Positions 47,713 to 57,021 of a DNA stretch of 64,000 nt are shown piece by piece. The stretch comes from Deltaproteobacteria bacterium (GTDB taxonomy: Bacteria; Myxococcota_A; UBA796; JAFGLY01), in contig JAFGLY010000106.1 of assembly GCA_016927815.1 (NCBI GenBank), positions 1 to 64,000 of the forward strand, given 5' to 3'. Position 1 is the first letter of the stretch; every line of letters begins with the position of its first letter. The notes beneath the pieces were generated by a model. That model did not search any database, was not told where the DNA came from, and saw only the letters and a program-made list of their open reading frames with translations. A program made the translations under genes and the position numbers.

Positions 47713-48915
47713 ATGGTCTCCTCCTCCCCGCCCGGGTCCGGCTTCGATGCCCGGGTAGACGCCCGGGCCCGGCCCCCCAGCGGAGGGTCGCTGTGGAATC
47801 GGTACCTCGCGCCGGCTCGGGTGGTGCCCCTCACGTCCCGCGGGCTCGCACGGGTCGCGCACACGCTCCGGGCCACCTGGCGGGCCCATCCCGTGGCCGG
47901 CGCCGCTCCGGCGGCGCTGGGGATCGACGTCTCCGACGTGTGCGACCTCGCCTGCGCCGTGTGCTCCCGGGTGATCCACCGGGATCCCCGGGCGGTGCCG
48001 GTCCTCGACCTCGAGCGCTTCCGAGCCATCTACGACCGGGCCCGGCCTGCCTACCTGCTCCTCTCCGGGTACGGGGAACCCCTGCTGGCCCCGGACCTGC
48101 CCCGCATGGTGGCCCACGCGGCCGCCGACGGCGCCGTGTCGACGGTCATCACGAACGGCATGCACCTCGACGGCGACCGGGCCCGCCAGCTGCTGGACGC
48201 CGGACTGGCCAAGGTGAAGGTCTCCATCGACGCCGCGGATCCAGAGTCGTACCAGCGACTCCGTTCCGGGGGGGACTTCCACCGGGTGCTGGCCAATGTC
48301 CGGGCTTTCCTTGACCTTCGCGACCGCCACCCCCGCGCGCGGGCACAGGTCGAGGTCCAGGCGGTCCTGTGCAAGGAGAACCTGGACCAGGCACTCGGCA
48401 TCGCCCGCCTCTGCAGAGAGCGCCTGCCCGGCGTGGATCTCAACTTCCTCTCCATGTTCACCTACGGAAACCAGCCCGGGTTCGTGGAGCGGGCCCTGCC
48501 CCGGTGGAACGAACCGCGCGCCGCCGAGGTTGCGTCCGAGATCCGGCGGGTCCGGGCGGCCTGCGCGGCGTGGGGCTTTCGCCGGGCGTGCGGATCGCTC
48601 GACGCCATCGAGGTCCAACTCACCCGGGACCTGTCGGGGGCACCCTGCTTCATGCCCTGGTACCAGGCGCTCGTGGCCACCGACGGCCGCCTGTATCCCT
48701 GCTGCCACCACTCGGTGCACGGGACGCCGGTGGGCAATGTGCTGGAAAGCGACTTCGTCGAGGTCTGGGACGGCCCCGCCATGCAGACGTTCCGGCGCCG
48801 CCTCCTCGAGCGGCGGGCCTCCGATCCCGTCTGCGCTGCCTGCTGCTACGAGGACCGGATCCTGGCGCGTCTCTTCGGCTGGATCCCCCACGTACCAGCC
48901 CGGGAAAGACCCTGA
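47713..48915 (+). CDS. Radical SAM/SPASM domain protein
   Basis: VCDLACAVCSR; C-terminal GAPCFMPWYQALVATDGRLYPCCHHS..VCAACC. Confidence 0.9.
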   Translation: MVSSSPPGSGFDARVDARARPPSGGSLWNRYLAPARVVPLTSRGLARVAHTLRATWRAHPVAGAAPAALGIDVSDVCDLACAVCSRVIHRDPRAVPVLDLERFRAIYDRARPAYLLLSGYGEPLLAPDLPRMVAHAAADGAVSTVITNGMHLDGDRARQLLDAGLAKVKVSIDAADPESYQRLRSGGDFHRVLANVRAFLDLRDRHPRARAQVEVQAVLCKENLDQALGIARLCRERLPGVDLNFLSMFTYGNQPGFVERALPRWNEPRAAEVASEIRRVRAACAAWGFRRACGSLDAIEVQLTRDLSGAPCFMPWYQALVATDGRLYPCCHHSVHGTPVGNVLESDFVEVWDGPAMQTFRRRLLERRASDPVCAACCYEDRILARLFGWIPHVPARERP

Positions 48916-48917
48916 CC

Positions 48918-49751
48918 GTGCCGGCCCTCCTGCCGCTGCTGGATCGTGCCAAGGAGGCGGAGATCCTCCTGTGGCGCACCGTGCTGCCGGATCGCTTCCT
49001 GCGCCTGGAGGTCGAGACCTCCACCCGGTGCAACCGGCGGTGTGCGTTCTGCCCGGTGGCAACCGCCCCGCGTCCGGACCACCGGATGGAGGAGGACCTC
49101 TTCTTCTCCATCCTGGACCAGGCTGCCCAGATGGGCTTTCGTGGACGCTTCTCTCCGCATTTCTACGGAGAGCCCCTCCTCGACCCACGGCTCCCCCGAC
49201 TCGTCGAGGAGACCCGACGCCACCTGCCCGGGGCCCGCGTGGTGATCTACACCAACGGCGACTTGTTGACGCCCGATCTCGCCCGCTCGCTGCTCGACGC
49301 CGGGACCCGTCTCTTCATCGTCACCTTCGAGGAGGAGGAGAGCGAAGCGTTCCGACGAACGCGCGCCGTGCTCTCGCCCTGGACGCTCAAGCGCCGGTTC
49401 CTGGTCCGCCACTTCGCCCGAGACGTGCTCGAGCCCTACAATCGGGGCGGGGCGGTGCGCCTCCCGGGTCGCCGGCGCAGCGCCTGCTTCGCGGCCGCGA
49501 GCACGCTCGTGGTGGATGCCTGGGGTCGGGTTCGCCTGTGCTTCAACGACTACCAGGGTGAGGTCATCTGGGGCGACCTCACGAAGGAGCGGCTGGCCGA
49601 CGTCTGGCGCAAGCCCGAATATGTCCAACTCCGCCACGATCTGCTGCACGGGGTGTTCACCACCGCCACCTGCCGGGCCTGCGCCGGCCTGGACGCCCCG
49701 CCGTCTCCGGCGGAGCCCACCCGAGGACAACCCCCATGGCCCCGGACCTGA
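48918..49751 (+). CDS. Radical SAM protein with SPASM-like C-terminus
   Basis: STRCNRRCAFCPVA; C-term ACFAAASTLVVDAWGRVRLCFND..TCRACAG; GTG start 3 bp after previous stop. Confidence 0.88.
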   Translation: MPALLPLLDRAKEAEILLWRTVLPDRFLRLEVETSTRCNRRCAFCPVATAPRPDHRMEEDLFFSILDQAAQMGFRGRFSPHFYGEPLLDPRLPRLVEETRRHLPGARVVIYTNGDLLTPDLARSLLDAGTRLFIVTFEEEESEAFRRTRAVLSPWTLKRRFLVRHFARDVLEPYNRGGAVRLPGRRRSACFAAASTLVVDAWGRVRLCFNDYQGEVIWGDLTKERLADVWRKPEYVQLRHDLLHGVFTTATCRACAGLDAPPSPAEPTRGQPPWPRT

Positions 49752-50917
49752 AACGCCTCGTGATGCGCCATTACCGCCGGATCGGACCGGCCCTGGACCT
49801 GGCTTCGCGGGTCCGGAAGGACCTGGTCGTTCCCTACGAGGCCTACGATCGCCACAACCGGGCCGTCGAGGCGGACCTGCAGCGCGAGCTGGCCGCGGTC
49901 CTCTCTGCCGGAAACACCTTCGACCTCTGGTCCTACGCCCGGAGGTTCGAGCTCGACTTCGCCGCCTGGTGCGATCGGCGCCACGGTGTGGGCACGTCCT
50001 CGTGCACTGCGGCTTTGGCCATGACCCTCACTGCGCTGGGGGTCGGGCCCGGGGACGAGGTGGTGACCAGCGCTCACACGTTCATCGCCACGGCCCTGGC
50101 CATCCGCAGCGTCGGGGCGGTGCCCGTGCCCGTCGATCCGCGCCCCCTGGACCTGGGGCTCACGGCAGAGGCGGTCGAGGGCGCCCTCACCTCCCGCACG
50201 CGGGCCGTGATGCCCGTCCACATGCACGGCCATCCCTGCGACATCGGCCCGATCCTGGACCTGGGCCAGGCCCGGGGGATCCCGGTCGTGGAGGACTGTG
50301 CCCAAGCCCATGGGGCCCGCTATCGGGGCCGTCGGCTGCCCGCCGGGCCCGTGGGCTGCTTCTCCTTCTGGCCCAACAAGCCGCTCGGCGGTGCGGGCAA
50401 CGGGGGCATCCTCGTCACGGACGACGAGGATCTGGCCCGCCGGGTGGAGACCGCGCGGGATCCGGACGGCGGCGACCCGATCGTGGCCCGAGCGGGTCGC
50501 ACCCCGGGCTTCCTCAACTCCCTCGAGGCGGCCCTGCTCAAGGCCCGCCTGCCCCATCTCGACGCCTGGCTCGGCCGCCGCGCCCGGATCGCCGAACGCT
50601 ACCGGGCCGCCTTCCGGCACCTCGACCCGGTTCTGCCCGGCCCGGAGACGGAGAGCGCCTGGTACTCCTTCGTGCTCCGCCCCCGGGACCGCGACGCGTT
50701 GAAGCGGCGTCTTGCCCGGGCCCGCGTGGAGAGCCGCGTGGAGTACGCCGTACCCTGGTTCGCCTCCCCCACCTTCGCCGACCCTCCGCCCGATCCGGCC
50801 CGCTTCCCGGTAGCCCGCCGGGCCGCGGGGCACGGCCTCTCTCTTCCGGTCCACCCCATGCTGACCGACGAGGAGGTGGACCGCGTGGTCCAGGCCGTGG
50901 GTGACCTGAGGAGCTGA
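49736..50917 (+). CDS. DegT/DnrJ/EryC1/StrS family PLP-dependent aminotransferase
   Basis: VGTSSCTAALAMTL, GDEVVTSAHTFIATALAI, PVHMHGHPCDIGPIL, VEDCAQAHGARYRGR, CFSFWPNKPLGGAGNGG. Confidence 0.95.
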   Translation: MAPDLKRLVMRHYRRIGPALDLASRVRKDLVVPYEAYDRHNRAVEADLQRELAAVLSAGNTFDLWSYARRFELDFAAWCDRRHGVGTSSCTAALAMTLTALGVGPGDEVVTSAHTFIATALAIRSVGAVPVPVDPRPLDLGLTAEAVEGALTSRTRAVMPVHMHGHPCDIGPILDLGQARGIPVVEDCAQAHGARYRGRRLPAGPVGCFSFWPNKPLGGAGNGGILVTDDEDLARRVETARDPDGGDPIVARAGRTPGFLNSLEAALLKARLPHLDAWLGRRARIAERYRAAFRHLDPVLPGPETESAWYSFVLRPRDRDALKRRLARARVESRVEYAVPWFASPTFADPPPDPARFPVARRAAGHGLSLPVHPMLTDEEVDRVVQAVGDLRS

Positions 50918-50919
50918 CC

Positions 50920-52365
50920 TCAGGCCAGGTACGCCTGGAAGGCAAGTTTCCGGATCCAGTTCTCGCCTGCGAACCAGCGCAGGTCGAGGTGCTGGAGCCG
51001 GTAGCTCGCGAGAGGACGATAGAACCTGGCAAAGGCTCGGATCGGAGGCACCACGCCGAACCGCTCGGCCTTGCGGTCGTGGAAGAGGGAGAGGAAGTAG
51101 AGCGCCTCCACCAGCTTGCGATGCTCCTCGCTCAGCCAGGGTACCTGGCCGCGGGACCATCCCGTGCGGGCCCAGCCTTCCAGGCCGAGGCGCGGCGGCC
51201 AGCCATACTCCAGGGCCTTCGCGTGCAGCGCGGTGCCGGGGTAGGGCGTCGCCAGGAAGAACGCCGAGGTGACCGCGTGGGGATTGTCGGCCAGGAGGCG
51301 CCCGGCCAGCGACACGGTCCTCTGGAGATCCTCGCGGGTCTCGGTCGGGAAGCCGCACATGAAGAAGTACCAGACCGGGACCCGGGCCGCTGCCAGGCGG
51401 CGGTTCATGGGCTCCACGGCCGCGAGGTCCAGGCTGGTGTGGAACATCCGCTGGAGGCGCTCGCTTCCAGACTGGATCCCGATGAACAGCCCCTGGCAGC
51501 CGCTTTCCCCCAAGAGGTCCAGATCCGCGTCCGACATGCGGACCACGTCCTCCACGCATACCCCCTGGACGGCCCAGTCCACGCCGAGGTCCTTCAGGCC
51601 CTTCACGATCGCGAAGGCCCGGTTCCGGTCGACGAAGAAGTTGTCGTCGGTGAAGTAGACCTGGGATGCACCCGTGCTCCGGATCGCGTGGCCGACGGCC
51701 TCCAGGGACCGTTCTGCGCTCATGGCCCGCCACCGGGACCGGTGGACCACCGTGTTGTAGCAGTAGCCGCACGCGTGCGGGCAGCCCCGCGTGGTCTCCA
51801 GGCTGACGGTCTTGCGACCGAAGGTGTGGACGAAGTACCGCCGCGAGCGGAGCAGGTGCCAGGGGATGGGGGGCAGGGCGTCCAGGTCGAGGGAGTGGTC
51901 CGGGTGACGGCCGCCCTCGCGGTCGAACACGCCCGGTACGTCCCGGGGATTCCCCCCCGCATCCAGGACCCGGGCCAGGCCGAGGAGCGCCTCCTCGCCC
52001 TCCCCCGCCACCACGAGATCCACCGAGGGCTCGGCCAGGAACTCGTCCGGGGCCTGGCTGGCGAAGGGCCCGCCGAACACCACCGGGACCGCCGACCGGG
52101 CCTTGACGTAGCGGGCGATCTCGAGTGCGTGGGCGAGCTGGGACCCGGCGGACGAGGTGATGCCCACGAGCAGCGGCTTCCGGCAGAGAGCCCGCCGAAG
52201 CACGGTGAAGAATGAACGTTCTACGCGCTGATCCAGCAGCGTGACGGGGAAGTGCTCGAGGGCCAGCCTGGACGCACACAGCAGTCCGAGGGGCTCGATG
52301 ACGTTGCCCAGCACCTGCTCGAACCGACCCATGGCGGGCTGGATCAGGACGATCTCTCGTGGCAC
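50920..52365 (-). CDS. Cobalamin-binding-domain radical SAM protein
   Basis: N-term VPVVFGGPFAS..VVAGEGEEAL; TTRGCPHACGYCYN; GTG start 52365. Confidence 0.9.
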   Translation of the reverse strand: MPREIVLIQPAMGRFEQVLGNVIEPLGLLCASRLALEHFPVTLLDQRVERSFFTVLRRALCRKPLLVGITSSAGSQLAHALEIARYVKARSAVPVVFGGPFASQAPDEFLAEPSVDLVVAGEGEEALLGLARVLDAGGNPRDVPGVFDREGGRHPDHSLDLDALPPIPWHLLRSRRYFVHTFGRKTVSLETTRGCPHACGYCYNTVVHRSRWRAMSAERSLEAVGHAIRSTGASQVYFTDDNFFVDRNRAFAIVKGLKDLGVDWAVQGVCVEDVVRMSDADLDLLGESGCQGLFIGIQSGSERLQRMFHTSLDLAAVEPMNRRLAAARVPVWYFFMCGFPTETREDLQRTVSLAGRLLADNPHAVTSAFFLATPYPGTALHAKALEYGWPPRLGLEGWARTGWSRGQVPWLSEEHRKLVEALYFLSLFHDRKAERFGVVPPIRAFARFYRPLASYRLQHLDLRWFAGENWIRKLAFQAYLA

Positions 52366-52464
52366 GCCTACGCTCCGCACCGCTCTGGGTCGAAGTAATA
52401 TACAGCCTTCCCGCCCTCCCTCCCACTCCCGGCGACCGGCTCCCGGCCGTCCCGAGGTTCGCTC

Positions 52465-53994
52465 GTGCACGTCCTGTTCGCCACCGCCGGCTATGCCGAG
52501 TCCATGGGGGTGGAGGTCCTGTCCGCCCAACTGAAGCGGGCAGGCCACCAGACCTCCCTCGTCCACGACCCCCGTCTCTTCGACGACGGCTTCGACCTGA
52601 GCCTGCCCTCGCTCGCCCGTCGGCTGGATTGGGAGGACCGGGCGGTCGCACGCATTCTCGAGGCCGACCCCGACCTGCTCGCGTTCTCCTGCGTCACGGC
52701 CACGTGGGCCTGGGCGCGCCGGGTGGCCGCACGGGTGCGGGCCGTCCGCCCCATCCCCACCGTGGTGGGGGGACCCCACGCCTCCGCCCTCCCGTCCCGT
52801 TGCCTCGAGTCCGTGGACTTCGTCTGCCAGGGGGAGGGGGACGAGGCGATGGAGGACCTGACGGCGTCCCTCGCCGGCGGAGGGGACGGGAGGGGAATCC
52901 GCAACGTCTGGACGCGGGCCGACGGGGTCCCCGTACCTCCCCCGGGGATCCGCCCCTTCCTGGCGGACCTCGACAGCCTCCCGCTTCCCGACAAGGACCT
53001 GTACCGGGGGGTGATGCCCGACAGGGGCCTGTACAACGTCATGACGGCCCGAGGGTGCCCAGGACGATGCACGTTCTGCTACGCGAGCCAGCACGCGCGG
53101 CTCCCCACCGAGCCCGGAGCTCCCTGGCTCCGTCGGCGCTCGGTGGACCATGTCCTGGACGAGCTGGTGTGGGCCCGACGGCGCCAGGCGTTCACCGGTG
53201 TGGAGTTCCACGACGACGTCTTCACGGTGGATCCGGCGTGGCTGGAGCGCTTCCTCCCCCGGTACCACGAGCGCGTGGCCACGCCCTACATGGTGCTCTC
53301 CCAGGCCCGGTACCTCGATCGGGAGAGGGTGCGGTTGTTGGCGGCCACCGGATGCCGTCGGGTCAAGATGGGCATCCAAACTCTGGAATCCCGAGAGTGG
53401 AAAAGGACGGTGCTCGGCCGGCCGGAGGACGAAGAGGACATCGCCCGGGCCATCGATGCCTGCCGGGCCGAGGGGCTGCGGATCGAGGTCGACATGATCC
53501 TGGGGTTCGCGGAGGAGACCCTGGAAGGCCGGCATCATGCGCTGTCCTTCTTCCGGGCCCACCCGCCCCAGCGCATCGCCACCTACTGGCTCGCGTTGTT
53601 CCCCGGCACGGAGATCCTCGATCGGTACCGCGATCGAGGCCTCGTGCCCGACAGCCAGTGGGAGGCCATCTGCGACGGCGAGGTGGTGGGCTACCACCAT
53701 CCTCCCGGCCGGGAGGATCCCGAGGATCGAGATCGGCGGGGCCACGCGGCGGCCTTCCAGCTCCTCCCGCTCCTGCCCCCGTCCGCACGAGGCCTGCTCC
53801 GCCCCGCCCTGCTCGGTCGGGTGCCCGGCCTGGGCCCGGCCGCCCGCTGGGCCCAGGCCGCGGGCCTCCTGGCCAGCGTGGCCCGCGGCCACGGGGACGA
53901 CGCGCTTTCCTACCTGCGCTACTACGGCCGCCACCTCAGGCGCCGGGACATCGTGGTCGCGGGTACCGCCGCGAGTGCGGCCGCCACCCCATGA
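52465..53994 (+). CDS. Cobalamin-binding-domain radical SAM protein
   Basis: N-term PTVVGGPHASALPSRCLESVDFVCQGEGDEA; TARGCPGRCTFCYAS; GTG start. Confidence 0.9.
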   Translation: MHVLFATAGYAESMGVEVLSAQLKRAGHQTSLVHDPRLFDDGFDLSLPSLARRLDWEDRAVARILEADPDLLAFSCVTATWAWARRVAARVRAVRPIPTVVGGPHASALPSRCLESVDFVCQGEGDEAMEDLTASLAGGGDGRGIRNVWTRADGVPVPPPGIRPFLADLDSLPLPDKDLYRGVMPDRGLYNVMTARGCPGRCTFCYASQHARLPTEPGAPWLRRRSVDHVLDELVWARRRQAFTGVEFHDDVFTVDPAWLERFLPRYHERVATPYMVLSQARYLDRERVRLLAATGCRRVKMGIQTLESREWKRTVLGRPEDEEDIARAIDACRAEGLRIEVDMILGFAEETLEGRHHALSFFRAHPPQRIATYWLALFPGTEILDRYRDRGLVPDSQWEAICDGEVVGYHHPPGREDPEDRDRRGHAAAFQLLPLLPPSARGLLRPALLGRVPGLGPAARWAQAAGLLASVARGHGDDALSYLRYYGRHLRRRDIVVAGTAASAAATP

Positions 53995-55088
53995 CCCCGT
54001 ACCTCGACCTCGCGGCACTCCGATCCCAGGCCCGGACGGCCTGGCTGCACCGTACGCTCTGGAAGCCGTCCCAGCTCGTGCGGGCCGCAATGCTGCCGAT
54101 CCGGGAGCGACGCTCCCGGGACGGACGCGCTCCCCGTCCGTTGATCCTGGCCTGGTACGTCACCTTTGCATGCGGCGAGTCCTGCTCCTTCTGCAACGTC
54201 ACACGGGTGCTGGCCCACTGGGGATCCGCCCTCGACGGCCCCGGCGCCCGCCGGGTGCTCGACCGCCTCGTCCCGCAGATTCCCACCGTCGCCTTCGGAG
54301 GCGGCGAGCCGCTGGCCCACCCGGACATCCTGGACCTCGTCGCCCGTGTCGGACGCCTGGGAGGTCGCGTGTTCCTCGCCACCTCGGCCACCCGGATGGT
54401 CCCGGAGGTCGCCCGCGGCCTCGCCAGAGCCGCTCCGCGGATCGTCCAGGCGAGCCTGCTGGGCGACGAAACCGTCCACGACAGTCTCACAGGCGTGCCG
54501 GGCGGGTGGAGGCGCCGCGTGGACGGGATTGCGAACCTGTTGGCCTCCCGGGATCCCCGCCGGACGCGCGTGGTCGTGAACACCGTCCTCTCGTCCGAGA
54601 ACGCCGGGGTGCTCGACCGCGTCGTCCGCCTCGCGCAGACCCTCGGCGTGGACGGGGTCCATTTCACGTACCTCTCCTTCGTGACCCGGTCGGAACTGGC
54701 GGGAGAGGCACGCAACCCGACCTGCCTGTGCCTGCCGGACGAGGATCTCCGGGGCATCCGGCCCCGCGAGATCCTGGCCGCCTTGCACCGGGCGCAGGCG
54801 GCCTGGCCGGGCCACGTGACGGTCCAACCCCGCCTGGACCCGTCGGAGGCGATGTCCTGGTTCTCCGTGGATGGCGGGGTGGACCGGGACTGTCCGAGCC
54901 TGTGGCACACCCTGTTCCTCAGGCCGGACGGTTCGCTCGTGCCCTGCGGTCACCTGCTCGAGAGCCCGGTTCGGGTGCATCCGGCGGACGACCTCGACGA
55001 GGCGTGGAACCACCCCTCGATGCGTGCGTTGCGGCAGGCTCGGAGAGCCGGATCGTTCTCCTTCTGCCGCCGCTGCTGCAAGGTGTAG
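53991..55088 (+). CDS. Radical SAM protein with SPASM-like C-terminus
   Basis: VTFACGESCSFCNVTR; FGGGEPLAHPDI; C-term DCPSLWHTLFLRPDGSLVPCGHLLE..CRRCCKV; ATGA overlap with previous gene. Confidence 0.88.
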   Translation: MTPYLDLAALRSQARTAWLHRTLWKPSQLVRAAMLPIRERRSRDGRAPRPLILAWYVTFACGESCSFCNVTRVLAHWGSALDGPGARRVLDRLVPQIPTVAFGGGEPLAHPDILDLVARVGRLGGRVFLATSATRMVPEVARGLARAAPRIVQASLLGDETVHDSLTGVPGGWRRRVDGIANLLASRDPRRTRVVVNTVLSSENAGVLDRVVRLAQTLGVDGVHFTYLSFVTRSELAGEARNPTCLCLPDEDLRGIRPREILAALHRAQAAWPGHVTVQPRLDPSEAMSWFSVDGGVDRDCPSLWHTLFLRPDGSLVPCGHLLESPVRVHPADDLDEAWNHPSMRALRQARRAGSFSFCRRCCKV

Positions 55089-55090
55089 CC

Positions 55091-56143
55091 CTGGACGCTC
55101 GGTCCCCGGTCACGCACATCGGTGCGGTGGTTCCCGCCTTCGTGGGCGACGCCCGCGCACTGGACGACCTCGCCCGCTGCCTGCGTGCGATCGAGGCTTG
55201 CGATCCGCCGGAGGGCGGGCCCCCGCCCGACGTGGTCGTGGTGGACGACGGCTCCTCGATCGACCTGGCCCCCGCGCTCACGGGCCTCGTCCGGACTCGC
55301 ACGGTGCGCCAGGATCGCCAGGGCCCGGCCGCGGCCCGGAACCTGGGTGCCCGGGTGCACGGCGAGGCCGTGGACGCCTGCCTCTTCGTGGATGCCGACG
55401 TGGAGGTGCCTCCGGACACGGTCCGACGCCTGGCCCGGCACATGGCGTCTCCCGAGGTGGCCGCCGCCTGGGGCACCGTGTCCGACGACGCGCCCGATCC
55501 TTCGCTCTTGAGCCGCTACAAGAACCTCGTGCACCGGCACTTCACGCTCTCCCTGGGGCCCGATCCCACGCACCTGACCTCCATGGTCGTCCTGATCCGG
55601 CGGTCGCCGTTCCAGGCGGTCGGGGGCTTCGACGCCCGCTGGAGAGCGGTCGCGGTCGAGGACGTGGAGCTGGGCCGAGACCTGGTGGACGCCGGCTTCC
55701 GGGTGTGCCTCGACCTGGGGGTCGAGGCCCGCCACCGCCACCGGTACACGCTCGAGGGTGTTCTCCGGAACGACCTGGTGAAGCTGAGGAGCCACGCGGG
55801 CACGACGCTGCGCCGGCTCGCGGCCGGCCGTCGATCCGTGGGTCCGGGAGGGCCTGGATCCGGGAGGCAGGCCCGGTACGTCCTGGGCATCCCCCTCGGC
55901 GTGGGTGCGCTGGCGTTCCTGGTCGCCGGGCAGCCCGGCCCGGCTGCGGGCCTCGTGGGGGCGCTCGCGGTCTGGGAGCGAGACCTCTTGAAGTTCCTCG
56001 CAGCCCGGGAGGGTGTCGGCTTCGCCGCGGCCTGCCTGCCGCTGATCGTGCTGGAGCGGGGGACCGCGGCAACCGCGGCCGTCCTCGGAATCCTGGACGT
56101 GGTACGCGGAGAAATGCCGCTCCGCCCGTTGCCCGAGCCCTGA
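55091..56143 (+). CDS. Glycosyltransferase family 2
   Basis: VVVVDDGSSID, GPAAARNLGA, LFVDADVEVP, AVGGFDARW..EDVELGRDL; start codon uncertain (55091 to 55127). Confidence 0.85.
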   Translation: MDARSPVTHIGAVVPAFVGDARALDDLARCLRAIEACDPPEGGPPPDVVVVDDGSSIDLAPALTGLVRTRTVRQDRQGPAAARNLGARVHGEAVDACLFVDADVEVPPDTVRRLARHMASPEVAAAWGTVSDDAPDPSLLSRYKNLVHRHFTLSLGPDPTHLTSMVVLIRRSPFQAVGGFDARWRAVAVEDVELGRDLVDAGFRVCLDLGVEARHRHRYTLEGVLRNDLVKLRSHAGTTLRRLAAGRRSVGPGGPGSGRQARYVLGIPLGVGALAFLVAGQPGPAAGLVGALAVWERDLLKFLAAREGVGFAAACLPLIVLERGTAATAAVLGILDVVRGEMPLRPLPEP

Positions 56144-56158
56144 TCCGGGCGAGGGTCC

Positions 56159-56893
56159 CTACCTTCGCCGGTGCGGTCCGAAGACGCGTCGCACCTCGAA
56201 GACGTCGCGGACCATGGCCGGAGCGTCGCGGAGCGGGCGCAGGCGGGTGTCGGCCTCGTAGCGCCAGGTCACGGGCACCTCGCGGATCTGGGCGCCCCGG
56301 GCCCGAGCTGCGGCCAGGATCTCCACGTCCCAGGCCCAACCCTTGACCCGCAGTCCGGCAAACAGCACCCGCGCGAGGTCCGCCCGAAAGAGCTTGCACC
56401 CGCACTGGGAGTCCTGGACGCCGGGCAGCACCACCGTGCGGACGACCAGGTTGAAGACCCGACCCATGAGGTGGCGCCAGGCGGGCTCCCCGATGCGGTG
56501 GGCCCCGGTGCCCTCGCGGGTGGCCAGCACGATGTCCGCGTCCTCGGCCACGAGCCGGGGGATCTGGTCGGGTGGCACGCTCCAGTCGACGTCGGTGAGG
56601 AGGATGCGATCCCCGTGGGCCGCCGCCACTCCGGCCGCCAGCGCCGCGCCCTTGCCTCCGTGCGGGATCGCGAGCACCGCGGTGCCACGAGGCGCGGTCC
56701 GTCGCGCCAGAGCGAGCGTTCCGTCTCGGGATCCGTCGTCCACGAGGATGCACTCGGGCGGCTCGGCAAGATGCCCGGAGAGGGCCTCCAGGCCGGCCAG
56801 ACCCGCGGCCATGCGCCGCTCCTCGTCGTACAGTGGGATGACCACGGAGAGCGCGGGCATCGTCCTCGACCCGGGGGGCGGGCTGGATAACAT
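56159..56893 (-). CDS. Glycosyltransferase family 2 (dolichyl-phosphate sugar synthase-like)
   Basis: LSVVIPLYDEERR, ILVDDGSRDGTL, GGKGAALAAGVAAAHGDRILLTDVDWS, QDSQCGCKLFR. Confidence 0.9.
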   Translation of the reverse strand: MLSSPPPGSRTMPALSVVIPLYDEERRMAAGLAGLEALSGHLAEPPECILVDDGSRDGTLALARRTAPRGTAVLAIPHGGKGAALAAGVAAAHGDRILLTDVDWSVPPDQIPRLVAEDADIVLATREGTGAHRIGEPAWRHLMGRVFNLVVRTVVLPGVQDSQCGCKLFRADLARVLFAGLRVKGWAWDVEILAAARARGAQIREVPVTWRYEADTRLRPLRDAPAMVRDVFEVRRVFGPHRRR

Positions 56894-57021
56894 GGCACGG
56901 GAGCATCTCCACGGCTCCGAGCGGCTCGTTCCGAGTCCGGCCGGCCACGAGGAGGCGCCTTCCCGGTCCTTGAACCCGCGCGAGGGATACGTCTGGGATG
57001 TCCCCTTCCCAAGGAGCCGCC

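Noticed and set aside
52391-52405. taatata motif as a confident -10 promoter box in the divergent rSAM intergenic region
   Set aside because: No acceptable -35 hexamer at 16-18 nt on either strand; kept only as an AT-rich feature inside a finding.
52366-54090. N-terminal extension of the 1056-aa minus ORF beyond the B12-rSAM start
   Set aside because: Extension is antisense to the 52465 rSAM and has no domain; GTG 52365 fits the family start.
40807-56893. Interpretation of the rSAM locus as a RiPP (sactipeptide/ranthipeptide) cluster
   Set aside because: SPASM rSAMs fit, but I found no precursor-like small ORF, RRE domain, or dedicated protease/transporter; glycan or amino-sugar chemistry fits the neighbours better.
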